Below are positions 49,280 through 62,092 of a stretch of 64,000 bases of DNA, piece by piece. The notes beneath the pieces are model-generated. The model saw nothing but the letters and a program-made list of their open reading frames with translations. It made no database searches and was not told the origin of the DNA. Each line of letters opens with the position of its first letter. Position 1 is the stretch's first letter. Origin of the DNA: Mytilus edulis (lineage: Eukaryota; Mollusca; Bivalvia; Mytilida; Mytilidae); the NCBI RefSeq assembly GCF_963676685.1, contig NC_092344.1, positions 44,228,830 to 44,292,829 on the forward strand, written 5' to 3'. Position numbers and translations under genes: made by a program.

Positions 49280-52110
49280 TGTAAGAGGAAGTTGATAGAG
49301 GGAGATAACTCAGATGAGATGCTTGCCATGTGATACTGTTTTGTTTGTGATATTGAGTTTTAGTTTTGGGTGCTAAATCCAGTCAATTGTCCAGTTGAGT
49401 GATTTTTTTGTGCAATAATTGTTGAAGAATCTTAGTCCTGGAAATGAAAGAGAGAACTGTTTGATACAGTTTACATGATTTGTGATTTAAATCAAGATGG
49501 GCTTTATTGTCTTTTTAAATAAAAGTGGTATTTGCTTGTAATGTATTAAGAAGGAATGTTTTATTTGTGTACATAGTTTGATAGCCTTGCACTTAAAGTT
49601 CTACTTAATATTTGTTTTTGTGTTACACCTGTTGTCTTTTGCATGCTGATTGATGTTTGTTGTTTTATGATGTGCTTTTTTAAATAGTATTATTGATTTA
49701 ATTTAAAATACTTGAGTAAAGATTTTCCTATTATTGCCAAAGGTTTTGAAATCATAGTTGTTAAAATTGATTGTACCACAGAAGAATTAATCCAATGGAT
49801 TTTTAAGAAAAAGATTGTAAAAGGGAAAGAAAGTAAAGATATCATTACAATTTTTTCTTCAGTTGAAGTAATTTATCAGTTTAAATATCCAGTATTAATC
49901 ACCATCAATGTATAAATGTAAAATTCTGAAACTATCACAGAATTAAGTAAATTGTGCATCTAATATTGCCATAATTATTGTCATAAATATTTTTGGACAT
50001 ATTATATTACAACAAATAGATGCCATTATAGAAATATAGTTTTAACTAAAACAGATGCTTCTTAGCAGCAGTATAAAATATTTGCCTGCTTTCTTAAGGC
50101 CACCTTGGAAAAGTGTAAAATGGGCATTAGAGAATCGACTTTGGTTCAGTGGTTTAGTTATAATTAATGAATTTTCTATTGTAAACATAAATTTTACTTG
50201 TGAGATAAGTAATATTTCATGAGAATGATTGTTTCTAGCACAATTTCCAGGGTAATTTTCTGAAAAAGTCATGTGTAATTTCAAATAACACAACAATCAT
50301 TTCTATTTATAAAAAGCAAGGAATATTTGTAAAATTTTAATAGTCTCAATTTTTAAAAAACAACGATTATTAACATCTTGCCGCTAATTTGTTAATTCAA
50401 ATCTGTGGTGAAATTTGGTCCCATCAGATTTTATATGCTCAGGGAAAGATTTCCAATTGACTTGATCTGAAATAAGTTGCAGTCCCAGTTTGACATGTTT
50501 TTTTGGATAAGTTTTAATTATTTTCAATTAGTTTATTTTTGTTCATTTCCTGCATTATGTACATTCACTTATGTAAATCAGTTACTGTAATTTTAAGTTT
50601 GAAATTTAATTTTTTCCAATAGATGTTTGTAAATTATTGTTTTTAAAAAGGGTAACTTTATCCAAATTAGGTCATTGCCATTGCCATAACTAAGAAGTTG
50701 CAAATACATTCATAAAGAAAACGTTTACAATATGGGGCATATTTTAGATATTGTCATGTTTTTATTTAGACTGAGTTGAAAGCCTATGGTAAATTATACG
50801 TAGTCCTTTATGGGTTTAGTGTTTGGCATTTTTTTAGAAAATTTGAGGAGTTGGACTATCATTGTTAACATTTTAGATCTATTTTGGTTAGATAGGTTGT
50901 CATGTAAACAAGCTATGTATGTATATTTTTATCCCAACTTCACCTACATTTTACAAAATTTATATTGATGTTGTTAATGTTAAGACCTTGCCGTCCCGTT
51001 TTTGACATCCTTGGTATCATTTGTACTCCACAAAGGTTAGGTATATTATTATATTGAAGTTCCTTTCTTATTTCCCATGGAATCAAAGGTCAGTAATTTC
51101 TAACATGGGGATATTTATATGCAGTATATAAAATTGAGAATAGAAATAGTTAGTATATGACCATCTGACACCTTGATCCCTTTTTCATTATTATGTAATC
51201 TGTTCAATTAGTTCAGGATTATATCTTTTCACAAGTTACTGTACCTGACAGCTCACGAATAGCTAGTTTGTGAATTTGTTGTAACAGCCAACTCAAGTCA
51301 AACACCTGAACCATATTTTCATGCTCTAGTCATTATTTTCAGGTTATTGGTTTAGTCAGTATCTAAGAAATTATACATACATGTAACAGGTTAACAAAAC
51401 TGCTATACATTTTAAGAGATACATGTGCATTTTACCAAAGTTCAACAGGCTAGATATTATAAAATGTAAACTCTTGTATCCTCAAGTCTAAATGATGCTT
51501 ATTGTTAACACTTATTATTTATGAACACAGTCATGTATTTTTATGAGCTTTTTGTCATAGATCTTTTACTGACTCACTTAAGTTGTTTTTGTGTGTTTGA
51601 GACATAGTGTAAATTCTAAACTATAATTGAATGCAAGGGCTCAATTGTAATGAAAGAGGTTAGTTAATCTGTTAATTGCATTTTCTAATCTAATAAAGAG
51701 ATTTTGTAGAGCAATAAACAGTTTCAGAATTCTTCATGACCAATGATTATTTTTGAAAAGGAAAAAAATATTTATAGAGATTTAAATTTATTAAATGGTA
51801 TTACTTGTATGATATTTATTGAAATATAGTTTTGCAGTAGGAAGTAATTTAAATTATTTAAAGAAGAGGGTGATTTGTTGATTAGTTAATAATTTGAATG
51901 TTGTCAACTTTGTGCTTCAACTAACATTGTATTTGCTGACTATTGGTGTTTTGATTTTAGTCATTGTTTGTGCCATTTTATTTTATTTGTCTTGTACTTA
52001 ATGTATGTGAACAAAGTATGTTGTCTTTTTATTATTTTTTGTTTGTTTTTTGGATGCATTTTCATTTTTCATATGATTAGTTGTAGAATTTCATCTCAAT
52101 CAATAAACAT
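49280..52110 (+). other. Probable long 3' UTR of STIMATE with several poly(A) signals
   Basis: AT-rich plus-strand sequence directly after the stop. AATAAA is found at 49518-49523, 51692-51697, 51713-51718 and 52102-52107; the pair at 51692/51713 looks strongest. No other gene is visible. How far the UTR really runs cannot be decided from sequence alone. Confidence 0.45.
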
Positions 52111-54486
52111 TTAAATATTTTAAGATTCCATATCCAAATGGGATAGACAATATTGGGGTATGTTCCCAATTTTTAGCCTCAGAAGGGGCAGTTCATTTTT
52201 TTCTGTGTTAATTTTGATTGATAACATTGAAAGTTTTGCTTTCAAATACGTACCATAAAAACAATATATGTAAAATTAATGGACTTTTTTTAGTTATATT
52301 AGTCACTTTAGAAAAATTAGTTGGGGTATTTAAAACTTTATCCAGTAATTTAATGCTCCTAGTAGGACAGAGGGGGGTATTAAGAGGTTGGTAGATCATT
52401 TGATATGGTTGGGCGAACTTTAAATCTGTATCTTAAATATGGCAGCTGCATAGCTTAGTGAGTGGATTTATCCTTTTTTTTTTTAATTATATTTAGATAT
52501 CCATAAGGTTAACAAATGTCTTTTTTGAATAATTGTAGAAAATGTATACATTAATGTGTTAGAGTACTTTTGGGGAACTGCTGGTTCATTTATTTTCATG
52601 GGTAACAATTATTATGTATTATGGAAAAAAAAAATTCCAGTGGATATGTGAAAAATTAACACCAACTCTTGTATCCATGTATAGATTATGAACACATTTT
52701 TATTAAATATACGAAATGTAATTCATTATAATTGACAATCAAATCTTATAAATCACTTTTATTATAATAAACTTTAGACAAATATGATATAAAAGGATAT
52801 GTTGTCTCATATATATTTATATATAGAAATATGATTAAATGTATAAATATACCAATTGTCTAAATGTACCAATTGTATAAATATACCAAAAGTATAAATT
52901 TATGTATCAATTGTATACAGTAAAAGTCTGTTATATTCTAAGAGTTGTTTTTTCTAAAGAATAACACATTTTCCTTTTAGATCAAGGTATAGAACCACTC
53001 ATTTGGGCAAAGTCATTAAGAACATACAAAAAAGTAGTACATATTTAACCAAAATAGTCCTTACGCAGAGCCTCAACTTTATTAAAAAGTAAAATATTTA
53101 GGTAACTTTAGAATCAAATGAAAGCTCAAGGTCTTAGGATCATAGATGAAAGTTTGTTTTAAATAATAAGATAAAAATATGAAATTACAATGGGAAGAAT
53201 TTTGATCAGAAGTACAATGTACCTGTATTTATACTATTCATCTTCCCTGAACAAACGCACTCTGAGATAGAAATTTAAGATATGTTGAAATATTTAGAAC
53301 AAGTCAGAATAAGATATTGTTTTGCTATGAAATAACTGCAACTTCATTGGAACTTCAGACAAAATAGCTTAAAATGCTTCAGAATGTATAATTTAACATA
53401 GAAAGCAAGAGGTCTATGAATAAGTGGTTTTATTCCTGAAGCTTTTGTCCAATAATTTGCTAAAATAATATCCCTGTTGTTAATTTTTCTTTTTTATTGT
53501 TTTACAAGGAAAATTGTAATTCAGCTTTAAGAAATTTACAGTTAATTAAAATTCAATGCTATGTGATATGAAATATGATTGCGATTAAATTGATATAAAA
53601 ATATAAAAATGTTTGTGGCCTTTGAAATATTCCACTTCACAGATTAGTTTTGCTTTAGCATTGGCCTAACATAGGTAAAAGCTTTTTTTTTCTTAATGCA
53701 TACAGGTTCTTTTTCTGATCTCCTTAATTATTTTTTAATTTCAATATAATTAAAAAAAAAAAAAACTGCTGAAAAATTGAGGTATTTTGTAGCTCAAAAT
53801 GAAATGAAGCATTTTATCACATAACATTAAGAAATAATCTTACATAGGAAATCCCAAAAAGTGTACCAGTACATATTTATTTTGATCCATGTAAAACTTT
53901 CATTCATGCAGTCTTTTAATTGCCAAAATGTTTTTTTTCTCTCATAAAATGTATTTCTTTAGTGCCAAACATAATATTCTATAAAAAAGTCTCTGCTTAA
54001 ACTTTCTGTTACATTTTTATCATTTAAATTGTTGAAAAAAGTTTTAATTGTTTTATAATTATACAGCTTTTTTTTCAAATTTTAGCTATGACACTTTCTA
54101 AAATCAGATGCAGAATGTTGCTAAATTTGAAAAAAAATATATAAGATAAAGAGACTTTCACTATGAAAAAGGTTGAAATATAATACCAAACATTTTTTAG
54201 TAAAGAAGTTGTTTGCTGTCATAGCAATTAGGGTTTTATGTATATTTTTTGGAAGTATGATTTGTTAAGCTTTTGATTCTTGAAGTGTATCCTTTTTAAC
54301 AGTATACTCCAAATTTAATAATAATGTAGCTTCTGAAATATCATGTATATTTCAAAGTTACTTGTTTTTTCTTCCATCATGACATATAGTAAATAGGGTT
54401 CATTTTAATGCATGTTTTAAAGCGAAAAGGAGTGAAACATTGAAATATTTCCTTATGTTACAAAGCTTTATTGTTGCAATACAGTT
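52111..54486. other. AT-rich intergenic stretch, nothing recognised
   Basis: Contains short imperfect repeats of ACCAATTGT(C/A)TAAAT(G/A)TACC near 52850-52890 and many A/T runs. No ORF of interest. Confidence 0.4.
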
Positions 54487-54644
54487 CAGTGGCGGATGCA
54501 GGAATTTTCGAAAGGGGGGGTGCTAGCCCAGGGCAAAGGGGGGGTGCAAAACATATGTCCAGATTGTCCCGATTCAAATGCATTGATCGGCCAAAATAAA
54601 GGGGGGTGCGTACCCCCGGAACCCCCCCTCTGGATCCGCCACTG
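54487..54644. mobile_element. GGCGGATCC-family MITE with target-site duplication
   Basis: Termini CAGTGGCGGATGCAGG and CTGGATCCGCCACTG are complementary apart from one or two bases. CAGTT occurs directly on both sides and is the likely target duplication. The interior is rich in G and C runs and has no ORF. Confidence 0.85.
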
Positions 54645-55107
54645 CAGTTATGGCATTTTTCAATAGATTATTTTGTTAATTGTCTGTTCAACAAGAAGGC
54701 ATTTAATTGCTTATTATATTACTGGAATTGTGAAATGAGTCCTCAATTCAAGTGTAAAAAAAGTATAGTATTTATTTTTTAAAAACATTTCCTTGTCTTA
54801 ATTGATTTTTGTATTAAGGCAAATTTAATGGAGATATATTAAAATGAATGTTTATGATTTATTATCACTTATTTTTTAGCACATTTTTTTCAGTTAAAAC
54901 TTTTTACCTACTGATGTCATGAAAATTCCTTGAGAAAATGCAATTATTTATACATAAAAAAATTATGTCCTATGCATTACCATGTCAAAAATCATACTTG
55001 CTGGATATTAACTTGTTCAAGGGTCACATGTTAACCGATTGCAGTCCTATCATCTGTTAAATATTTATATATCATTTTATGTAGCTTTCATAAAACTTTT
55101 TTCTCCT

Positions 55108-56871
55108 TTACAGCTTTTACATTAATGCTAGCAAGACAAATCTTTGTTTGGCTTGCTTGCTTTGCTTGTATCAATGTTTGCTCAAGCATGGCAATTAAGA
55201 AGATAGGCGGGGCTTCAGCTTGTATACGTCATACTTAAATTTTATTGGACGGTTATGTTTGAGGTTAAGGACGCTAAATTCTAAAACATTACAGGATGAT
55301 AAATATAAAGCGCAATCGTAGAAATAGAAGCCAAAAAATGTTTTTTTTTGTATTTTTTTTTCTCGAAGATATGCATTTTCATCATCCAACTTAAAAGACT
55401 GTCGTCAAGTACTTTTAGTAAAACAAAATAGCTATTCGAACACACCTACTCTGGTATTTCAAAGTTTGACCCATATATTTCATCTTTTAGTACTGTGATT
55501 TTTTTATGTTATAAAGTCAACCTGTAGCTTTTCTATATAAAAAAGATAGAATCTGAAGCGAGATGATGTATCAAATATTCTTGCTTTGTACGTTTTCAAG
55601 ACAAAATATTCATCTCAAACACACCCTCACATAAGAAGGTGCACTTGATTTTCTAATAAAAGGGATAAATTAAGTAGGGGGGAAATGACTTAATTCATCC
55701 CTTTTATTTATATCATGTCAATTTTTATTGAATATTACGCACTTTGGATTAATTTTTGCTTGTAAACCTTCAAACTGGTTATTTTTTGTTTATAGATAAG
55801 GCGAAAAATGCTTTCTGTAATGTTTACTATAGTAACAAATTTTTTAAAAGTGAATAGAAACAAATAAAATAACAATTTTCTTCTCAAATGCGAAGTGTTT
55901 AATTGTAAAAAACAAACATTTGCATAAGTTTCGAATTTATCTATTACATAGTAAAGCAGAAGAATTAGATATCAAGTCGACGCCATGGTTATCTATCAAG
56001 TTGGATGAAGAAAATGAATAACCTCCGATTTTTTTAAATTACTACTGACGGAGAACATATCAATCTATAAGTTTAGTTATTTCCGTGTCTGCCCTTCCAT
56101 TATGTGACTCAACAGAGGCGGATTTAGGGGGGGGGGGGCCGGGCCCCCCCTTTTTGGGAAAAAATTTGGTTGCTTATATAGGGAATCACTGAAGCGTGAC
56201 TGGAGCGGGCCCCCTCTTAGGTCAGTCAGTGGACCCCCACTTATGAAAATTTCTGGATCCGCCACTGCTCAAGAAAAAAAAATCAAAAAATTGGTAACAA
56301 TTGTATCAAAAAGAGAAAATCGAGTGAACCTGCTTATGTAAGGGTGTGTTTGAGATAAATATTTTGTCCTGAAAACGTACAAAGAAAGAACATTTGATAC
56401 ATCATCTCGCTTCAGATTCTATCATTTTATACAGCAAAGCTACAGGTTGACTTTTTAACATAAAAAAATCACAGTACTAAAAGATGAAATATATGGGTCA
56501 AATGAAATACCTACAAATGTATGTAATGAATCACAAAATCAGAGTAGGTGTGTTCGAATAGCTATTTTGTTTTACTAAAAGTACTTGGCGAGTCTTTCAA
56601 GTTAGATGATGAAAATGCATATCTTCGAGAAAAAACAAATACAATTTTTTGGCTTCCATTTCTACGATTGCGCTTTATATTTGTCATCCTGTGATGTTTT
56701 AAAATTTAGTGTCCTTAAACTGAAACGTTACGTCCAATAAAATTTAAGTATGATGTATACAAGCTGAAGCCCCGCCTATCTTAATTGCCATGCTTCAGCA
56801 AACATTGATACAAGCAAAGCAAGCAAGCCAAACAAAGATTTGTCTTGCTAGCATTAATGTAAAAGCTGTAA
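55108..56871. mobile_element. Foldback element of about 1.76 kb with arms of about 550 bp
   Basis: The outer ends read TTACAGCTTTTACATTAATG and its complement CATTAATGTAAAAGCTGTAA. Complementarity continues inward through GCAAGACAAATCTTTGTTTG, ATAGGCGGGGCTTCAGCTTG, CGCAATCGTAGAAAT and 'gatgatgtatcaaat' as far as about 55655 on the left and 56310 on the right, with scattered differences. The centre (about 650 bp) contains a nested MITE at 56113-56267. No transposase is visible; the ORF at 55195-55389 lies wholly inside the left arm. Confidence 0.9.
56113..56267. mobile_element. GGCGGATCC-family MITE nested in the foldback element
   Basis: Termini CAGAGGCGGATTTAGG and CTGGATCCGCCACTG. CTCAA stands immediately before and after it, giving a 5-bp target duplication. 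The interior has long G and C runs and the TATAGGGAAT/TGACTGGAGCG block shared with 43395-43533. Nesting shows that it inserted after the foldback element. Confidence 0.87.
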
Positions 56872-57978
56872 CATTCCACCCTATTAACAGTATTAGAAAT
56901 ATAAAGTCACCAATAAATATGTGAATAAATTCTGCTTTCTAAGGCACAAATACCATTTAGTAGATGGTTAATGTGATATTTATATGTATACTTTCTGAAT
57001 TAACGAATGCAGACTTGTACAAGTCATAGGAATATTGTAATCAAAAAAGATAATTTGTTACAATTGAAACATTATAACAGGCCGTTATATAAAGTGTCAA
57101 AATTTTAATAAAATATTTAGTTCTTAATTTTGTTGTTGTAATATGTACAATTTACAAGTATAGGTTTAGAAATTGTACATATTTGTGACCAGCAGGTAAT
57201 TATTATTACTTGGTTTTCATACATTTTATTAGAAGTTTGGTAAACATTCATTAAACGTTTATTTTAATGACGTGAAATGTTGAAATAGTGACACAAGATT
57301 CTGTTTTTCAATCACTCTTGTTGATTAATTTTTACCATAACTAGAAGTTGGAAAGCTAAATGACAAAAAACATAGCAACTTTCATACCTAAAAATTAGCT
57401 ACCAAAGTGTAATCAGGACTATCTCAGTCATATTTTTCTGAGAGAAATAAAACTGAATTTCTCTCACATAAGAAGGCGAGAGATGTCAAAGGAAGTGAAA
57501 AATTATAATTTGACCTATAATGGTTTACTTTTATAAATTTTTACTTGGATGGAGAGTTGTCTCATTGGCACTCATACCACATCTTTCTATATCTATTATA
57601 TCTTCAACATATTTCTGTTTTTTGTTGAAACAATGTTATTCTTATAGAACAAAATATTTTGTTTACTTAGATACACATGTGGTACAACATATGACGTATA
57701 ATAATGATGTTCTTGAGGGATGTCAACATCTTTTTCTCAAATATCACTTAGCAATGAAGCTATAACAGGGAAAGATAAATCTGTTTTGTCTATTTGTTGG
57801 TATGTGTCTGTCAATAACACAAGTCAAATCTAATCTAACATCATATATTTGGTCATGAGGAGAAACTCTATCATTTTTTCAATTAAGAGACTTAAGAACG
57901 TTACATAAAATGCTTTGAGATATTACTGATCTCCAATTATTCAACCAATCTTCATTAAACTTGACATAAACTTGATTT
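56872..57978. other. Intergenic stretch with one dispersed-repeat fragment
   Basis: 57525-57595 (GGATGGAGAGTTGTCTCATT, GGCACTCATACCACATC) is the end of the dispersed repeat seen at 33825-34090. The rest is AT-rich with no gene seen. Confidence 0.6.
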
Positions 57979-58455
57979 TTATGCCCCACCTACGATAGTA
58001 GAGGGGCATTATATTTTCTGGTCTGTGGCTCCGTTCGTCCTCAGTCCGTCCGTCCGTCCGTCTGTGGTTCCGTTCATCCGTCCAGGTTAAAGTTTTTGGT
58101 CAAGGTAGTTTTTGATGAAGCTGAAGTCCAATCAACTTGTAACTTAGTACACTTGTTGCTTATGAGATGATCTTTCTAATTTCTAAGCCAAATTAGACTT
58201 TTGACCCCAATTTCACGGTCCACTGAACATAGAAAATGAAAGTGGGAGTTTCAGGTTAAAGTTTTCTGGTCAAGGTAGTTTTTGATGAAGCTGGAGTCCA
58301 ATCAACTTGAAACTTAGTACACTTGTTGCTTATGATATGATCTTTCTAATTTTAATGCCAAATTAGATAATTACCCAATTTTACGGTCCATGGAACATGG
58401 AAAAGGATAGTGCGGGTTGGGCATCCGTGTACTTTGGACACATTCTTGTTTTTTT
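57979..58455 (+). mobile_element. Repeat element with ATGCCCC hairpin start, (CCGT)n tract and two core units
   Basis: It starts ATGCCCCACCTACGATAGTA then GAGGGGCAT and continues with GTCCGTCCGTCCGTCCGTCT. Two units of about 180 bp follow, each with AAGTTTT.TGGTCAAGGTAG, AACTTAGTACACTTGTTGCT and 'atgatctttctaatt'. It ends 'catccgtgtactttggacac' and ATTCTTG. The copy at 4836-5095 is in the opposite orientation. Confidence 0.85.
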
Positions 58456-60044
58456 CTGAAACCATTGGACCAGTTTCGATTAAACGTAAGCTGATTGATA
58501 CTAATGAAGGTTTTCAATCCTTATGTTCGTGTGTGTTTTTGTCTCGCTTGAAGGAGTCAAAAAGGGAGACATAGGTATGCTGTTGATATATCTCTGTGAT
58601 AACAGTTTATTACTGCTTATCCACCAATAATACTAAAGTAGAACCGAAGGGGTTATACATGTTATTGTATTATATTTTGAAAAATTTATAGATATCACAT
58701 CTTTAAGAAATGGACAGGACATACATCTTATAATTAAGAATATCAACATCCTTACTTTCTGTATAAAATTTAAAACAAATCATAGGACTATTTGTCCTGA
58801 AATGATATGTACACATTTATGCGTTTTGGAAAATTATTTTGAAACGCTAATAGCTAATAGATAAAAAGAAACTGATGATGAAATTAGTCTTCAGGAGCAC
58901 AAGAGGAAATTAATGACGAATTTTCTGAGAAATATTAAGGTTCAGGATCTATAGAAATAAAGAGATCTGGTATTCTTGCCAATTGGACACCTATCCACTA
59001 GACCATCTGATTTTAGCCAGATTGAGTTTTGGGATCCAAATATACAAAAATGCATTAAGGAGGGCAACGCAATATAACAAGTTTAAAATATCTATAAAAT
59101 AATGTCACTAATAAGTCAGGATATGTGCAGAATATGAATAAACAGTAATTAAAACTTGCAATCCGCTACCAGTTGTAATCAAAGTGTTTTGCTTCTTTTT
59201 CTGGTAGGTGAACACCGTTAGCTTGTTGACTATTCTGCAACATTTTTGGAGGGATACAAGAGTGAATAACGAACAGCAATTCCAATTGCAACCAACCCAC
59301 CTACGGATAGAGAAAGTATTGGAGTATGCCCTTTAAACTTAGGCCTTTTAAATTTAAATTAATTCGTGTATTCAAATCTATAATCGTAATATAATAAGCA
59401 ATAATTCATCTATTCTAATTTTTCCATTTAAAAGCCAAGCTAACTTTTTAAACAATTACAAAGGATTACTACTTGGCTACTTGTAAATGACATTGGCCTT
59501 TCGTGCCATGATTATGATGTTTACAAACATATAAGATTTTAACCTCTTTAAGGGTTTTTCCATTTCCATTTCTGAAAGTTTTAAACGAATTAACGTATTG
59601 GATTGCAATTATTTAACGAATAAATAAAATTTTCAAGACGTACATAAACATAATATAATGCAATTAACATATTTCACAATGACAAAATGGACGACGGATA
59701 ATATGGACACTTTTGCGGGTGAATATATTATATTTATATTTTGTCTACTAATCTTACATCAAAAGTTCGTTATTGATTGACTTACCAGACTGATGGAATA
59801 TAACATTGTAATTGAATTAAAAGTACTTCATTTAATGACCTTTAATTGTACAAAAAAAATATTCTAATTCGGCATTGTAACGTTGTCGTTTTTAAGTTAC
59901 ACTCCTTTGAATAGGGTTATGTTTGATACTTACTTTATATATCTATTTAGGTATTCGGGATTTTAAATATGTATTCGATTATCTATAAATCCCAAACTTT
60001 AGAATTACTTGAAAATTCGAATTAAGAAAAACCCTCATATACAT
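58456..60044. other. AT-rich intergenic stretch, nothing recognised
   Basis: No ORF, RNA or clear repeat structure visible. Confidence 0.4.
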
Positions 60045-61100
60045 GTCTTTATCATCCGAAGTTTCCATCTGACATTTATAAGGACAACAGTAGTATACTG
60101 CTGTTCGAATATGTCAGTTGTGGTTGACCTCTATTTTGTAGAAATAAGAATTGCTAGATATACAGTAGAGATAGATGAGACAGGATTAACCTGCACTTGA
60201 CAATATTTTCATATAAAGATAAGTTGTGATATGATCTAGAAAGACATTATCATATAGAGTCGTTTGCATGGTACATAAAGCAACGATAGGTCAATCATAT
60301 GTAGTGTATACATTGATTGTAGTGGTTAAATGTACGTTTGATTGGATTTATCTGACCAAAATCTCATTTTCATAGATCAAAGTTTAGTTTTCGTGATTTT
60401 GTCAGATTCTCAAATACTTTTTGTAATAGGTCAACTTTATTCAGTGTATAAAAAAAGTAAATAAAATATCAAGCCTGTGGGAAATTCAAAACGGAAAGTC
60501 CTTTATAAAACGAAAACTCATCTAACCAATGGAAAACGACTGTCACATTCCTGACTTGGCACAGGCATTTACTTATGTAGAACATGGTGGATTAATCCTG
60601 GTTTATAGATAGCTTAACCTCTTACTTGTATGGCAGTCGCATCAATTTATAATACATCGTAATATCATCTATAATTTCTAGACTTTACTTTTATTTTAAT
60701 ACTAAATACATATATTGTCTGAAGTTTCCATCTGACATATGTCAGTTGTCCTTGACCTCTCTTTGGTATACATAGCAATTACTAGTTGCACCAGTCTGTA
60801 AGACGGGGTTCACCTGACCCTGAAAGCATTTCATATAAAAATACGATATGGTATTACATGGTTTTATTGCCAGTTAGAAATAATCATCTAGAGTCGTTTA
60901 CATGGTTCATTATTCAACGATAGGTCAACCACATGTAGTGTATAAAATAATTGGTATGTTATTTGATCATTATTCAATTTTCATAGATCCCTGATCAAAG
61001 TTAAGTTTCCGTGATTTTGCCAGTTTTTCAGATACTTTTAGCAGTAGGTCAGCTATATTAAGTGTATAAAATTATCTTGAAAAGTTAACATAGTCTGGCA
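60045..61100. repeat. Diverged two-copy tandem repeat, period about 680 bp
   Basis: 60051-60480 and 60725-61080 share ordered blocks: GAAGTTTCCATCTGACAT, 'atgtcagttgt', TTGACCTCT, 'tagagtcgttt.catggt', CAACGATAGGTCAA, CATGTAGTGTAT(A), 'catttgattg/ttatttgat' and 'gtgattttg.cag'. A weaker third piece (CCTTGACCTCA) lies near 61238. Confidence 0.75.
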
Positions 61101-61463
61101 TGGTAGATCTGACCACGTCCGTATTTATACACGCATTAATCAACATCTATTTTTAATAGGTTTGACTCTCAGGCAATGTAAGTAGTGTTTGATGTACAGA
61201 ATTAAGTAAGATGTAGTTTTCGTCTGACAAGATTTAATTAACCTTGACCTCATTTTTATACAAACGTTATACGTCACCGTTTAAGGGTCATCAACACATT
61301 CTAAAACGTAAATCAAAATTACAAAAAAGTTAAAGTAAAAATTAAAAAATGCATGTAGAAGATATAATGTATCAGTATTTCGTACTTAATTTATACTAAA
61401 CGCCTTACTTACATCTAATGAGATGACCCCCAAAGACTGTCAATGGCCATATTATAGCAATCA

Positions 61464-61720
61464 AAGGTACCAGCCTTATAATTTGATACGCCAGACGCGC
61501 GTTTCGTCTACATACGACCCATCAGAGACGATCAGATCAAAATAGTTTGAAAACCAACAAGTTGATGATCATTGAGTACCCACAATTCCAAAAGAGTTTT
61601 TCGAATAATTCATACTTTTGCAAACAGTAGATTTATAAAAATGACCATAAAATTGATATTCATGTCAACACCGAAGTGCTGACCACTGGGCTGGTGTCAT
61701 ATAACCCGACATAAACATAA
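61464..61720 (+). repeat. Dispersed repeat with CGCGTTTCGTCTAC core
   Basis: Contains GATACGCCAGACGCGCGTTT, CGTCTACATACGACCCATCA and then ACACCGAAGTGCTGACCACT with GGGCTGGTG. A truncated copy of the right part lies at 63911-63970. Confidence 0.7.
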
Positions 61721-62092
61721 ATATTAATTTAGAACCGATAAAGTAACGTTATGCATTATACCATTTTAATTCTGAAATTTATCGTGAATGTAAAGTGTGT
61801 AACCCTTAAAAAATATTTATTCTTATTTCAATGATCATAAAATGCTTCTTTGTTGATTCTTTTTACGTTGCCCAATTATTGGTGATTAAAAACCGAAATT
61901 CCTTCCGCGTGGAAACAGTAAAATAGCGGAAATAAATATCCATTTTTCCTTTTATATTCAATCAATGCGAACAGATTAACCTATTTGTTAAATGTCTAAA
62001 CTGGGATTAATGCAGTATCTATTGGTCCCAGGTCTAATTATACATGACTAAAAGTTTTACAAATTCGTTTCAGCTTTGTACAACGCATATAA

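Noticed and set aside
55195-55389. Lys/Tyr-rich 64-codon ORF
   Set aside because: Contained within one arm of the foldback element; the opposite arm carries the same text with differences and no conserved frame.
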